Assembly: GCA_036278755.1 (NCBI GenBank)
Contig: DASUKL010000146.1
Span: 1 to 27,950 of the forward strand
Length of the DNA: 27,950 nt
Direction of reading: 5' to 3'
Origin: DASUKL01 sp036278755
GTDB taxonomy: Bacteria; Chloroflexota; Limnocylindria; Limnocylindrales; CSP1-4
Within the stretch, counting starts at the first letter, position 1; every line of letters begins with the position of its first letter. The position numbers and the translations under genes were made by a program. Below are positions 9,579 to 17,976 of the stretch, in pieces. Below the pieces are notes generated by a model. That model saw only the letters and a program-made list of their open reading frames with translations. It ran no database searches and was not told the origin of the DNA.

Positions 9579-11048
9579 ATGACCGCTCGCCATGAGGCCC
9601 GGTCGACCGACTCCCGGATCCTCGACCGGGAGCCCGGCGCCGCCACGTCCGCCACGCCAGCCGCCCCCAGCGCGTCGGCCGCCAGCCCTCGAGGGCCACG
9701 GCTGGGTGAGTTGCTGCTCGAGGCTCGTGAGCACAAGGGGGTCGACCTTTACCGGGCCGAACGCGACACGAAGATCCGGGTCAAGTACCTCGAGGCGCTG
9801 GAGCGGAGCGACTTCAGCAAGCTGCCCGGCGCCGTCTACACGAAGGGCTTCCTGCGGAACTATGCCATCTACCTGGGGCTCGACCCGGAGGCCGTGCTGC
9901 GCCAGTGGAAGGACGAGGTCGGCACGGTCCAGCTGGACACGGCCGTAGTCATCCCCCCTCGCCCCCTGGAGGCCCCGCGCGGAGGTCTGACCTTCACCCC
10001 GGGTGTTCTGATCGCAGCCTTCCTGACGGCCGGAGTGTTGCTGTTCGCGGCCTACGTGGCCTATCAGCTGCTGCGCTTCAACCAGCCGCCCAGCCTGGCC
10101 ATCACCAGCCCCAGCGCGGTCGTGGCCACCATCGACGCTCCCCAGACGACCCTGGCCGGCACGAGCGAGCGGGGCACGACGGTGACCATCGAAGCCCCCG
10201 GCGACCAGGTCTACCGGGTCACGGCTGACGCATCGGGCGGCTGGTCGCAGGTCGTCCAGCTGGCCAAAGGTCGCAACCAGTTCACGATCACGGCCACGGA
10301 CCCGGCCACGGGCAAGGTCTCCCCGCCCAGCGACCTGATCATCACCGTGCCCCTGCCCACGCCGGGACCCGAATCGCCCACGCTGACCGTGACCAGCCCG
10401 ACCGACGGGACCTCGTTCCAGAACGGGGCCATCCCCATCCAGGGCATGACCACGGCCACCACGATCACCGTCAGCGCGACCTACGCCGGTCCCGAGGGTG
10501 CCGCGGCCTCGGCCTCCCCGGCGCCCACCACCACGCCCCGGCCCAGGGCGACCTCCAAGCCTGGGGCCACGGCGAAGCCCGGCGCGACCCCCAAGCCGGG
10601 GGCCACGCTCAAGGCCCCCGCGGCCAAGCAGATCACGGTCGACGACGAGGGCCACTTCTCCGATTCCTACCAGCTGGCCCCCGGGCGCTGGACCCTGACC
10701 ATCACCGCCTCGGGCGCCTTCGATCGGGCCACGACCGAGCAGCGCACGGTGAGCGTGGCCTTCACCGGGGTCGATCTCGTCGTGGCCATCCATGGCAACC
10801 CGGCCTGGATCAAGGTCTGGATCGACGGGCAGCTGGCCGACGGCTACGAGGCCGGCCAGACGGTCGCTGCCGGCAAGACCCTCGAATTCACGGCCAAGAC
10901 GAAGATCGAGGTCCGGACCGGCAACTCGGGCGCCACGAGCTTCACCCTCAACGGCAGCGCCCTGGGACCGCTGGGCGGCCCTGGCGTGCCCCAGACCTGG
11001 CTCTTCCAGCCACCGAGCCCACCGCAGCAGACCAACCGGATCAACTAG
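9579..11048 (+). CDS. RodZ-like membrane protein: Xre HTH, one TM, Ig-like modules, DUF4115
   Basis: RodZ-type proteins link the cytoskeleton or division machinery to the cell wall. Residues 41-112 form the RodZ helix-turn-helix (LGELLLEAREHKGVDL, then VYTKGFLRNYAIYLGLDPE). A single membrane helix lies at about 141-166. Outside the cell are two Ig-like beta-sandwich segments (about 172-257 and from 270), a KPGAT-repeat linker (about 327-344) and a C-terminal DUF4115 domain (AIHGNPAWIKVWIDGQLADGY, then VRTGNSGATSFTLNG). The total is 489 residues, long for the family because of the Ig modules. The ATG lacks a clear Shine-Dalgarno. cinA follows after two bases. Fold assignment is firm; the role in cell shape is inferred. 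Confidence 0.85.
   Translation: MTARHEARSTDSRILDREPGAATSATPAAPSASAASPRGPRLGELLLEAREHKGVDLYRAERDTKIRVKYLEALERSDFSKLPGAVYTKGFLRNYAIYLGLDPEAVLRQWKDEVGTVQLDTAVVIPPRPLEAPRGGLTFTPGVLIAAFLTAGVLLFAAYVAYQLLRFNQPPSLAITSPSAVVATIDAPQTTLAGTSERGTTVTIEAPGDQVYRVTADASGGWSQVVQLAKGRNQFTITATDPATGKVSPPSDLIITVPLPTPGPESPTLTVTSPTDGTSFQNGAIPIQGMTTATTITVSATYAGPEGAAASASPAPTTTPRPRATSKPGATAKPGATPKPGATLKAPAAKQITVDDEGHFSDSYQLAPGRWTLTITASGAFDRATTEQRTVSVAFTGVDLVVAIHGNPAWIKVWIDGQLADGYEAGQTVAAGKTLEFTAKTKIEVRTGNSGATSFTLNGSALGPLGGPGVPQTWLFQPPSPPQQTNRIN
10557..10610 (+). repeat. Three 18 bp units encoding a K-P-G-A-T linker
   Basis: The units encode KPGATA, KPGATP and KPGATL in the extracellular part of the RodZ-like protein. 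They form a flexible, positively charged linker before the last beta domain. Confidence 0.85.
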
Positions 11049-11050
11049 CC

Positions 11051-11644
11051 ATGGCCGAGCCCGACGCCCCAGCCGAACGGCGTGGACCCCCGGCCTCCGG
11101 GCAGGTCGCCGCGCCGGCCGAAGCAGGCGACGCCGCAGCCCCGGACACCCTCGCCCCGCTCGTCGAGCTTGCCCGAGGCCTGCTCGAGCGCTGCACCGCC
11201 GACGGGTCGACCGTGGGTACGGCCGAATCGTGCACCGCTGGGCTGATCGGCCATCTCCTGACCGAGACCCCCGGCGCATCGGCCGTCTTCCGGGGCGGGA
11301 TCATCAGCTACAGCGACGCGGTCAAGGGCTCCCTGCTGGCCGTGCCCGCGGACGTGCTGGCGGCCCACGGAGCCGTCTCGGCCCAGGTGGCCGTGGCCAT
11401 GGCCCGCGGCGCGCGCCGGGCGCTGGAGGTGGACCTGGCCCTGGCCGTCACCGGCATCGCCGGGCCCGACGGCGGCACGGCGCGCAAGCCGGTCGGGCTG
11501 ACCTACGTGGCCGTGGCCGACGCAGCCGGCGAGGTCGTCCGGCGCCATCAGTGGGCCGGCGACCGCTCGGCCAACAAGGTCGCTTCGGCCGGGGCCGCTC
11601 TGGCCCTGGCCCTCGAACGGCTGGACGCCCGGCCGGCCGGCTAG
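11051..11644 (+). CDS. CinA C-terminal domain protein (nicotinamide-nucleotide amidase, PncC type)
   Basis: Stand-alone CinA_C domains deamidate NMN to nicotinate mononucleotide in pyridine nucleotide recycling. Hallmarks are VGTAESCTAGLIGHLLT (around Ser60), FRGGIISYSDAVK (about 80-92), VTGIAGPDGGT (133-143) and KPVGLTYVAV. The N-terminal 30 residues are a disordered Pro/Ala stretch; the N-terminal molybdopterin-like domain of full CinA is absent. It starts two bases after the RodZ-like stop, so it is cotranscribed. Actinobacterial genomes often keep cinA near ftsK and rnj, matching this order. The amidase activity is family knowledge and has not been shown here. Confidence 0.92.
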   Translation: MAEPDAPAERRGPPASGQVAAPAEAGDAAAPDTLAPLVELARGLLERCTADGSTVGTAESCTAGLIGHLLTETPGASAVFRGGIISYSDAVKGSLLAVPADVLAAHGAVSAQVAVAMARGARRALEVDLALAVTGIAGPDGGTARKPVGLTYVAVADAAGEVVRRHQWAGDRSANKVASAGAALALALERLDARPAG

Positions 11645-11647
11645 AAT
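11642..11647 (+). promoter_or_regulatory. -10 hexamer of a leaderless SnoaL-like gene
   Basis: TAGAAT overlaps the cinA stop codon (its TAG is the stop) and lies 7 bases before the ATG at 11655, with no Shine-Dalgarno. It probably starts an independent leaderless transcript at the end of cinA. Confidence 0.55.
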
Positions 11648-11654
11648 CGGCTCC

Positions 11655-12065
11655 ATGCCCGAGACCGCCGCCCCGCTGACGCCCGGCGACGGGCAGGACC
11701 TGCTGGCTCGCTACAAGCGGGCCTGGGAGGAACGGGACCCCGACCAGGCCGTGGTCCTCTTCCGCGACGACGCGGTCTACCGTTTCGATCCCTTCGAGCC
11801 CGAGCTGGCCGGGGCCAACGCGATCCGCGCCTACTGGAACGATCAGGTGACAGATCAGGCCGACGTGGAATTCGATGTCGAGCGGGTTTGGACCAGCGGC
11901 CGCACGGCCTTAGCCAGCTGGCACGCCGCCTACACCCGGCGCTCGTCGGGGGAGCGGCGCCGCATCCGCGGCTTCATGACCTTCGAGCTCGATGATGACG
12001 GCCTGATCAGCCGCTTCCGCGAGTGGGCTATCTCCCACACCGTGAGCGGCGCGAGCAGCGGCTGA
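11655..12065 (+). CDS. SnoaL-like / NTF2-fold protein
   Basis: A 136-residue cone-shaped NTF2-like fold. The first helix with WEERDPDQAVVLFRDDAVYRFDPFE is typical of SnoaL-like polyketide-cyclase or ester-isomerase relatives. The remaining strands include ASWHAAYTRR and GFMTFELDDDGLISRFREW. No membrane segment or signal is present. Such proteins range from isomerases to ligand binders, so the substrate cannot be assigned. The ATG at 11655 is preceded by a TAGAAT box rather than a ribosome site, suggesting leaderless expression separate from cinA. Confidence 0.75.
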   Translation: MPETAAPLTPGDGQDLLARYKRAWEERDPDQAVVLFRDDAVYRFDPFEPELAGANAIRAYWNDQVTDQADVEFDVERVWTSGRTALASWHAAYTRRSSGERRRIRGFMTFELDDDGLISRFREWAISHTVSGASSG

Positions 12066-12182
12066 GGCCCGGAAGGCTGCGAGCCCGCGAGGCCGCGTGC
12101 AGCGCGGCAGCGAGGGAGCGGCAGGTCACCGCGATAGCGGACGGCAGGACGAACCGGGGGCCGCAAGAGAGGAGGAGCAGGG

Positions 12183-12680
12183 ATGGCCGGAGACATCTCG
12201 TTCGACGTGGTCAGCGACTTCGATCACCAGGAGCTGGTCAACGCCCTCGACCAGGCCCGCCGCGAGATCGCCACGCGCTACGACTTCAAAGGCGTGCGGG
12301 CCGAGGTCGAGCTGGGCAAGGACACGCTCACCATCCAGACCGATTCCGAGCCCCGGGCGGCCGCCATCCGCGACCTCATCGCCTCGAAGGCCGTGCGTCG
12401 GAGCCTGTCGCTGAAGATCTTCGACTGGGGCACGGTCGAACCGGCCGGCGGCGGCACGGTCCGTCAGGTGGCCGGCCTGCGGCGCGGCCTGCCCGAGGAC
12501 CTGGCCAAGCGCATCAGCAAGCTCATCCGCGACGACTACCCCAAGGTCAAGGCCCAGATCCAGGGCGACGCGGTGCGCGTCAGCGGCAAGAGCAAGGACG
12601 AGCTGCAGAAGGTCATCGCCCGGCTGCGGCAGGAGTCGGACGCCTATCCGGTGGCCCTCCAGTTCCAGAACTACCGCTAG
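12183..12680 (+). CDS. yajQ: YajQ family protein (UPF0234/DUF520)
   Basis: A 165-residue nucleotide-binding protein; in Xanthomonas and Pseudomonas homologues bind cyclic di-GMP, and others bind RNA or GTP. The N-terminus (ISFDVVSDFDHQELVNALDQ), the RYDFKG segment, SLKIFDWG and the C-terminal VRVSGKSKDELQKVIA and YPVALQFQNYR are diagnostic. The start is firmly set by GAGGAGGAGC ahead of the ATG. It is full length. The preceding 117-base gap holds no other evident feature. Ligand binding in this organism is unknown. Confidence 0.95.
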   Translation: MAGDISFDVVSDFDHQELVNALDQARREIATRYDFKGVRAEVELGKDTLTIQTDSEPRAAAIRDLIASKAVRRSLSLKIFDWGTVEPAGGGTVRQVAGLRRGLPEDLAKRISKLIRDDYPKVKAQIQGDAVRVSGKSKDELQKVIARLRQESDAYPVALQFQNYR

Positions 12681-12727
12681 CCCGGCCGACAGCGCCGGCG
12701 CGAACGACCGCCCGAGGCCTGAAGCCC

Positions 12728-14377
12728 ATGACCCGCACGGCCGAGGAGATCGCGCGGGGCCTCGAACCCGTGCGCCCGGCCCGGCCCCTGGCGCCCGGCA
12801 CCCGGCTCCACGTCGTGGGCGCCGAGGGCGCGGCGGCGGCCGGCGCCCTGCTCCTGGCCAAGGCCCGGGGCGCGGCGGTCTCGGGCTGCGACACGGGCGG
12901 TCCCTCGCCGTACGGCCCGGCCCTCGAGCGAGCCGGCATCGCCGTCGCCACGGCCCATGACGCCGGCCATGTCGTGGGCCCCGACGGACAGCGGCGGGCC
13001 GACCTGCTGGCCGTCTCCAAGGCCATCACGTCCGTCCGGCCCGACCATCCCGAGCTGCTCGCGGCGCATGGCGCGGGCGTACCCGCGGTCAGCTGTCAGC
13101 AGGTCATCGCCGACGCGGCGGCCACCGGGGAGGGGCGCCTGCTGGCCGTGGCAGGCACCCACGGCAAGTCCACCACCACCGGCTGGCTGATCCACCTCCT
13201 GACCCTCGGCGGAGCGGACCCGGCCGGCTTCTGCGGGGCGGTCATGCCCGCGGCGCTGACCGGCGGGCCGCCATCGGTGGTCCGCCTCGGCAGCGGGCCG
13301 GCCTTCGTCGTCGAGGCCGACGAGTACGCCGGCAACTTCGATCCCTACCGGCCGGCCATCGGCGTCCTGCTCAATGCCGACTGGGACCACCCTGACGTCT
13401 TCGCCGACCGGGCCGTCGTGGAGGACGCCTTCGAGGCCTGGATCCGCCGCTTCCAGGGTGCCCGAGGCGAGCCGCCGACACTCGTGGCCAATGCCGGCGA
13501 CCCGGGCGCGGCGGCGGTGCTGGCCCGCCTGGCCGACTGGCCGGGCCGGATCCTGGCCTTCACGACCCTCGACGCGGAGGGCGCGAGGTTATCGACTCCT
13601 CAGGCCGACGCGGAGGCCCACGTCGAAGCCGATGCGGCCGCCGCACGCCTGCGGGCCACCATCCGCTCCGCCCTGGGCCCCGCCGATGTCCTCGTCGGCC
13701 GGACCGGCGCCGAGCCCGATGGCCGGCAGCGGCTGACCGTCCACGGGCTGCCGGGCGTGACCGGCGGATCGACGGTCACCCTCCAGCTCGTTGGCCGTCA
13801 CAACGCTGACGACGCCTTGGGCGCGGCCGGGGCGGCCCTGGCCTTCGGCCTGCCGGCCAACGTCATCCTGGCCGGCCTGGCCAGCTTCGAGGGGGTCGGC
13901 CGGCGCTTCGAGCTGAAAGGCGAAGCCCGCGGGGTGGCCATCCTCGACGACTTCGGGCACCACCCTACAGCCATCGCGGCGACCCTGGCCGCGGTTCGCC
14001 AGCGCTATCCCGGGCGGCGCGTCTGGGCCGTCTACGAGCCCCTGACCTTCCACCGCACGGCGGCCATGTTGGAGGCCTTCGCCGACGTCTTGGCCACCGC
14101 CGACCGGGCCGCCGTGGCCGACATCTACGCCGTCCGCGACCCCGACACGACGATCGTCAGCCCGGCCGACCTGGCTCGGGCGGTGGCGGCTCGGGGGACC
14201 CCGGCCGAGGCCCCCGGTTCGGTCGAGGAGACGGCCGACTGGCTGGCCGGCGAGGTGCGCCCGGGCGACGTGGTGCTGGTCATGGGCGGGGGCCGCTCCT
14301 ACGTCATCGCCGAGCGTCTGGCGGCGGCCCTGGCGGCCCCGGCGTCGATGCCGACAGCGCCGGACGGGCGTGGCTGA
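12728..14377 (+). CDS. murC: Mur ligase, MurC/Mpl family
   Basis: Joins L-alanine (MurC) or a recycled peptide (Mpl) to UDP-MurNAc in peptidoglycan synthesis, using ATP. The P-loop GTHGKSTTTGW begins at about residue 143. EADEYAGNFDPY, LNADWDHPDVF, LVGRHNADDALGA and DDFGHHPTAIAATL follow in the expected order. The C-terminal YEPLTFHRTAAM replaces the usual MurC FQPHRYSRT type motif. The N-terminal Rossmann segment VVGAEGAAAAGALLLAK also departs from the classical GIGGxGMSG. It has 549 residues, longer than typical MurC, and lies outside a dcw cluster. These deviations leave MurC versus Mpl undecided. The frame is open back to 12023, but that stretch covers yajQ in another frame; the ATG at 12728 gives the family N-terminus. 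Confidence 0.82.
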   Translation: MTRTAEEIARGLEPVRPARPLAPGTRLHVVGAEGAAAAGALLLAKARGAAVSGCDTGGPSPYGPALERAGIAVATAHDAGHVVGPDGQRRADLLAVSKAITSVRPDHPELLAAHGAGVPAVSCQQVIADAAATGEGRLLAVAGTHGKSTTTGWLIHLLTLGGADPAGFCGAVMPAALTGGPPSVVRLGSGPAFVVEADEYAGNFDPYRPAIGVLLNADWDHPDVFADRAVVEDAFEAWIRRFQGARGEPPTLVANAGDPGAAAVLARLADWPGRILAFTTLDAEGARLSTPQADAEAHVEADAAAARLRATIRSALGPADVLVGRTGAEPDGRQRLTVHGLPGVTGGSTVTLQLVGRHNADDALGAAGAALAFGLPANVILAGLASFEGVGRRFELKGEARGVAILDDFGHHPTAIAATLAAVRQRYPGRRVWAVYEPLTFHRTAAMLEAFADVLATADRAAVADIYAVRDPDTTIVSPADLARAVAARGTPAEAPGSVEETADWLAGEVRPGDVVLVMGGGRSYVIAERLAAALAAPASMPTAPDGRG

Positions 14378-14390
14378 CTGAGGATCCGGC

Positions 14391-15986
14391 CTAGCTGGCC
14401 GCTTCGGCCGGTTCGTCCTCGGTCTCGTCCTGGCCGGCCTCGATGCGCTGGGTCCACAGCTGGTGGCCGTCGGAGGTCAGGCACTTCCCCCCATCGAGCT
14501 CGAACTGCCAGCCGTGGAGGGCGCAGGTCAGGACCCCGTCCTCGATCGTGGCGAAGCGGGTCAGGTCGGCCTTCATGTGCGGGCAGCGGGCCTGGATCCG
14601 GTAACCGCAGGCCTCCCAGGTGCCCTGGGTCGGGCCCCGCTCGGCGTAGAAGCCCTCGGCGTACTGGAGGCGCTCCTCGGAGAGGCACTTCCACCAGGTG
14701 TAGACGTAGTCGTTGTAGGCCCCCCGGCGACGGGCCCGGAAGCGCATCGAGAGGAAGAGCTCGTTGACCCAGTCCACGAGGCCACGCCGGACGCAGGTTT
14801 CCACGAGCTGGCGGTCGATGCGGAAGACGTAGCGCGGCTCGTCGGGCCCCTCGAAGGCCCGCACCTCGCGGGCCACGAAGTCGATGACGATGCCCTCGTC
14901 GCCCAGGTCGAGGAGGATGGCGTCGTCGATGCCGGCGCAGATGAGGTCGGCCTCGGCGAGGAGCGGCTCGAACCAGGCCTTGAGCTCGGCCTGGAGGTCC
15001 AGCCGGGGACCCCCCCAGGCTCGACGCTCGGCCTCGATGAGGGGGCGCTTTCGAGCCTGGTAGGCGCGCAGGTAGTCGGCCTTGTGCTGGAAGAGCGCGT
15101 CGATCTCGGGCTGGCGGAGGGGATGGTCGACGGTGGCTGTTCGGGGCTCGATGTGCATGACGGAGCCCGGCAGCATGAGTCGAGCGTCGTAGGCCTTGGC
15201 CTCGGGCTCGGTGCCCCGTTCGGCGATGTAGTCGATGAACGTCGGCTGGTCGGGGAAGATGTTCGATGGGTCGCCGCGGAGGTCGTTGAAGGCGAAGAGA
15301 TCGTCGTCGAGGAAGCAGGGCGGCCCGGCCGAGGGGACTACGACCCGGGGGTCGATGAGCTCGATGTAGCGGTATGCCCGCGCCAACTGGGCGACCCGCT
15401 TCTTGTGGCCCAGGACCTCGATGGCCTTCTCCGGGAACTCGTAGACCATGGGGTACCAGATGGCGCCGCTGAACTGCAGGAAGTGGACGTCGATTGGCCC
15501 CAAGGCCAGCAGCCTGTCGGGATCGGTGGGCCGCGAGTCGTTCATGTTCAGCAGCCGCACTTCGCCGTCGTCGAGGAGCAGGGCGGAGTCACCGATGGGC
15601 CCGTCGGTGGGGGCCACGAGGGCCATGATCATGGCCCGCAGGCCGCCCGGCAGCTCGAACGGCTCGCAGTCCTTGGTCCTGATGAACTTCGTGAAGCCCA
15701 GCTCCGTGAGCTCCACCTCGAGCTTGTCGAGGGGGTAGTCAGGCAGGAGGACGGTGGCCTCCTTGCTGACGTGCTGGGCCAGGAAGCGGGGGTCGAAGTG
15801 GTCGTGATGGAGGTGGCTCACGTAGAGGTACGTAGGGTTGCCGATGCGCTCGGGATCGATGCCGTCGTTGGCCGGGAAGGGATACCAGGCCCCGAAGAAG
15901 GCGGGGTTGAACCAGGGGTCGCAGAGGATCGAGCCGGCCCTGGTCTCGATGTAGAGCCCGGCCTGGCCGAGGAAGGTCACGTCCAT
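14391..15986 (-). CDS. Metallo-beta-lactamase plus C-terminal Rieske protein, CMP-Neu5Ac hydroxylase-like
   Basis: A 531-residue two-domain protein. The N-terminal beta-lactamase fold begins MDVTFLGQAGLYIET and carries HLHHDHFD (58-65). Its middle part (FSGAIWYPMVYEFPEKA and VVPSAGPPCF) resembles the UlaG-like catalytic half of animal CMP-N-acetylneuraminate hydroxylase. The C-terminus is a Rieske [2Fe-2S] domain with CPH (about 468-470) and CALH (about 488-491). In animal CMAH the Rieske domain comes first; here it is last. This suggests an oxygenase or hydrolase taking electrons through the Rieske centre, but the substrate is unknown and no sialic acid genes are nearby. The start ATG at 15986 follows TATCCT by 9 bases. 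It converges with murC, 13 bases apart. Confidence 0.85.
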   Translation of the reverse strand: MDVTFLGQAGLYIETRAGSILCDPWFNPAFFGAWYPFPANDGIDPERIGNPTYLYVSHLHHDHFDPRFLAQHVSKEATVLLPDYPLDKLEVELTELGFTKFIRTKDCEPFELPGGLRAMIMALVAPTDGPIGDSALLLDDGEVRLLNMNDSRPTDPDRLLALGPIDVHFLQFSGAIWYPMVYEFPEKAIEVLGHKKRVAQLARAYRYIELIDPRVVVPSAGPPCFLDDDLFAFNDLRGDPSNIFPDQPTFIDYIAERGTEPEAKAYDARLMLPGSVMHIEPRTATVDHPLRQPEIDALFQHKADYLRAYQARKRPLIEAERRAWGGPRLDLQAELKAWFEPLLAEADLICAGIDDAILLDLGDEGIVIDFVAREVRAFEGPDEPRYVFRIDRQLVETCVRRGLVDWVNELFLSMRFRARRRGAYNDYVYTWWKCLSEERLQYAEGFYAERGPTQGTWEACGYRIQARCPHMKADLTRFATIEDGVLTCALHGWQFELDGGKCLTSDGHQLWTQRIEAGQDETEDEPAEAAS

Positions 15987-15995
15987 CTGCGGGCA

Positions 15996-16001
15996 AGGAT
16001 A
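15996..16001 (-). promoter_or_regulatory. -10 hexamer of the MBL-Rieske gene
   Basis: On the minus strand TATCCT lies 9 bases before the ATG at 15986, and no Shine-Dalgarno is present. The short 76-base gap to the divergent MFS gene must hold both promoters. Confidence 0.45.
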
Positions 16002-16062
16002 CCCTGGCCTCCATCGACATCGGCCGGAGGGGATCTGGAGGTGGGAACGCGGTGATCCGAGC

Positions 16063-17364
16063 GTGCCCCGAGCCGCGACCCCGGTGAGGGCTGGCGGGCT
16101 TCGTCGCATCGTCATCGACGTCTCGCCCCTCCGCGAGACACCCGCCTACCGCTGGCTGTGGGTGGGCTCCCTGCTCAACAACGCCGGGAGCCAGGTCACC
16201 CAGCTGGCCCTGCCATTCCAGATCTATGTCCTGACCGGCTCCGTCCTGGCCGTGGGTGGCCTGGCTGCGGTGCGCCTCGCGGCGCTGATCTGCTTCGCCC
16301 TGCCGGGCGGCTCGCTGGCCGATGCCTACGATCGGCGGAAGTTGCTCTTGGCGGCCCAGCTGGCCGGCGCGGCGACGAGCCTCGTCCTGGCCTTCCTGGC
16401 CTTCAGCGATGACCCGCCCCTGTGGGCCATCTACGCCGTGGCCTTCGTGGGCACCGGCCTCTCGACCATCGACGGCCCGACCCGCCGGGCGGTGGTCATC
16501 GAGCTTGTAGGTGCCCGCCGGATGGCCAGCGCGGTCGTCCTCGAGCAGGCCGGCAGCCAGGCCGCCAGCATCTTCGGGCCAGCCCTGGGCGGGGTGCTCA
16601 TCGCGGCCCTCGGGCTGCCTATCGCCTACCTCATCGACGCGGCCACCTTCGCCGCCTCCCTGGCCGCAGCCCTCGCCTTGCCCTCGATGCGTCCCGAGGG
16701 CGGCGGCTCGCGGCCGGGGCTGAGCTCCGTGCTCGAGGGCCTGCGCTTCGCCCGCCAGGTGCCGGTCATCCTCTCCGGCTTCGTGGTCGACCTCGACGCG
16801 ATGATCTTCGGCATGCCCGTGGCCCTCTTCCCGATCCTGGCCGTGACGACACTCCACGGTGGCGCGACCGAGCTCGGGCTGCTCACCGCGGCCCCGGCCG
16901 TCGGGGCCCTCGTGGGCGCCCTGACCACCGGCTGGCTGAGCGGGGTCCGCCATCAGGGACGGGTCGTGCTGGCCTCCGTGGCCCTATGGGGGATCGGTAT
17001 CTGCGCCTTCGGGCTCTCCTCGGCCTGGCTGGCCGGGGGCCTGGTCTGCCTGGCCGTCGCGGGCTGGGCCGACGTGATCAGCGCCGTCATGCGGGCCACG
17101 ATCGTCCAGACGGTCACGCCCGACCGGCTCCGGGGCCGGCTGTCGGCCCTCCACGCCCTCGTCGTCACGGGCGGTCCGCGACTGGGCGACATGGAGGCCA
17201 CGGCGGTGGCGGCCGTGGTGGGCGCGCCGGCCTCGGTCGTGCTGGGCGGGGTGCTGTGTCTCGTGGGCCTGGTGATCGTCCACCGTCGCTTCCCGCAGCT
17301 GGCCGCCTACGACGCGGGGGAGGTCCTGTCCCAGGGGCCGGGCCCGGAGCCAGCTTCGGCCTGA
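16063..17364 (+). CDS. MFS transporter, EntS/enterobactin-exporter-like
   Basis: A membrane permease of 433 residues with about 12 hydrophobic helices. It starts with the conserved cytoplasmic lead-in and first helix (YRWLWVGSLLNNAGSQVTQLALPFQIY). The loop after helix 2 has GGSLADAYDRRKLLL, the MFS signature. IDGPTRRAVVIELV and LEQAGSQAASIFGPALGG are typical of the MFS_3/EntS group. RATIVQTVTPDRLRGRLSALH follows in the second half. The substrate is unknown. The start may be GTG 16063 or GTG 16084; neither has a good ribosome site. It is transcribed divergently from the MBL-Rieske gene. Confidence 0.88.
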   Translation: MPRAATPVRAGGLRRIVIDVSPLRETPAYRWLWVGSLLNNAGSQVTQLALPFQIYVLTGSVLAVGGLAAVRLAALICFALPGGSLADAYDRRKLLLAAQLAGAATSLVLAFLAFSDDPPLWAIYAVAFVGTGLSTIDGPTRRAVVIELVGARRMASAVVLEQAGSQAASIFGPALGGVLIAALGLPIAYLIDAATFAASLAAALALPSMRPEGGGSRPGLSSVLEGLRFARQVPVILSGFVVDLDAMIFGMPVALFPILAVTTLHGGATELGLLTAAPAVGALVGALTTGWLSGVRHQGRVVLASVALWGIGICAFGLSSAWLAGGLVCLAVAGWADVISAVMRATIVQTVTPDRLRGRLSALHALVVTGGPRLGDMEATAVAAVVGAPASVVLGGVLCLVGLVIVHRRFPQLAAYDAGEVLSQGPGPEPASA

Positions 17365-17368
17365 GCGC

Positions 17369-17397
17369 GCCCCGCGGTCGCGGGGCCCGCGCGGGCC
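17369..17397. terminator. Double palindrome between converging genes
   Basis: GCCCCGCG and CGCGGGGC pair around a GT (17369-17386), overlapping a second perfect palindrome GGCCCGCGCGGGCC (17384-17397). They fill the space between the MFS stop and the end of the opposing Imm-5-like gene, so a bidirectional terminator is likely. There is no T tract. Confidence 0.5.
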
Positions 17398-17400
17398 GGA

Positions 17401-17976
17401 TCAGTCTTCGAAGACACGCCAGCACAGGTCGTTCCGCAGCCGCTCGTCGTCAAGCACCAGCTCGCGGATCGCCAGGGGCAGATGCGCTCGCTGCCAGCGG
17501 TCCTCGGCCCGACCGGCCGCTCGCGCTGCAGCGTCGCGGGCACCTCGGCCGGTACGTGGATCCGTGGTCGCGGCGGTCGTGCCGGGCTCGACGCCCGCGG
17601 CCGCGGCCTGGACCGCTCGGATGGCGTAAGCCGCGGCGCCCAGCTCGTGGGCCGGGACGTGGGCCACGGCTGCGGCCTGAGCGGCGGCGTAGGCCGCGTG
17701 CCGCGCTGCGCCACGCAGGTCCCGTGCCGCGGCGTCGGCGTGTCCCGCGGACGTCCGAGACTCGGTCATGCGGATCTCGCCGCGAGCCCAGGCACGTGCC
17801 AGCTCGATGGCCCGGCGGGGTCGGTCGTCGTCCGGCCGCACCTCCTGGAACAGGGGTAGCACGTGCTCGGCGCAGTCGGCCGCCCACAGGGCCAGGAGAT
17901 GATGGTCCTCGTCGCTGAGCGTGCCGCCACGTCGCACGGTGATGAACCGTCGGTCACGCACCTTCGGCAGGATCAT
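17401..17976 (-). CDS. Putative immunity protein, Imm-5-like
   Basis: An alanine-rich, mostly helical protein of 191 residues. The segments RDRRFITVRRGGTLSDEDH, LLALWAADCAEHVLPLF, RPRRAIELARAWARGEI and the C-terminal RWQRAHLPLAIRELVLDDE match the family annotated as putative immunity protein (Imm-5-like). These are named from association with toxin loci, and their real function is mostly untested. No toxin or polymorphic-toxin gene is beside it. The ATG at 17976 gives the family N-terminus MILPKVRDRRF. An in-frame ATG 15 codons upstream sits directly behind GGGAGGTG and is a possible alternative. It is divergent from pirin across 342 bases. Confidence 0.75.
   Translation of the reverse strand: MILPKVRDRRFITVRRGGTLSDEDHHLLALWAADCAEHVLPLFQEVRPDDDRPRRAIELARAWARGEIRMTESRTSAGHADAAARDLRGAARHAAYAAAQAAAVAHVPAHELGAAAYAIRAVQAAAAGVEPGTTAATTDPRTGRGARDAAARAAGRAEDRWQRAHLPLAIRELVLDDERLRNDLCWRVFED

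Noticed and set aside
12023..12727. N-terminal extension of the Mur ligase frame over yajQ
   Set aside because: Arg/Gly/Pro-rich shadow translation; yajQ in another frame has a strong ribosome site and clear homology.
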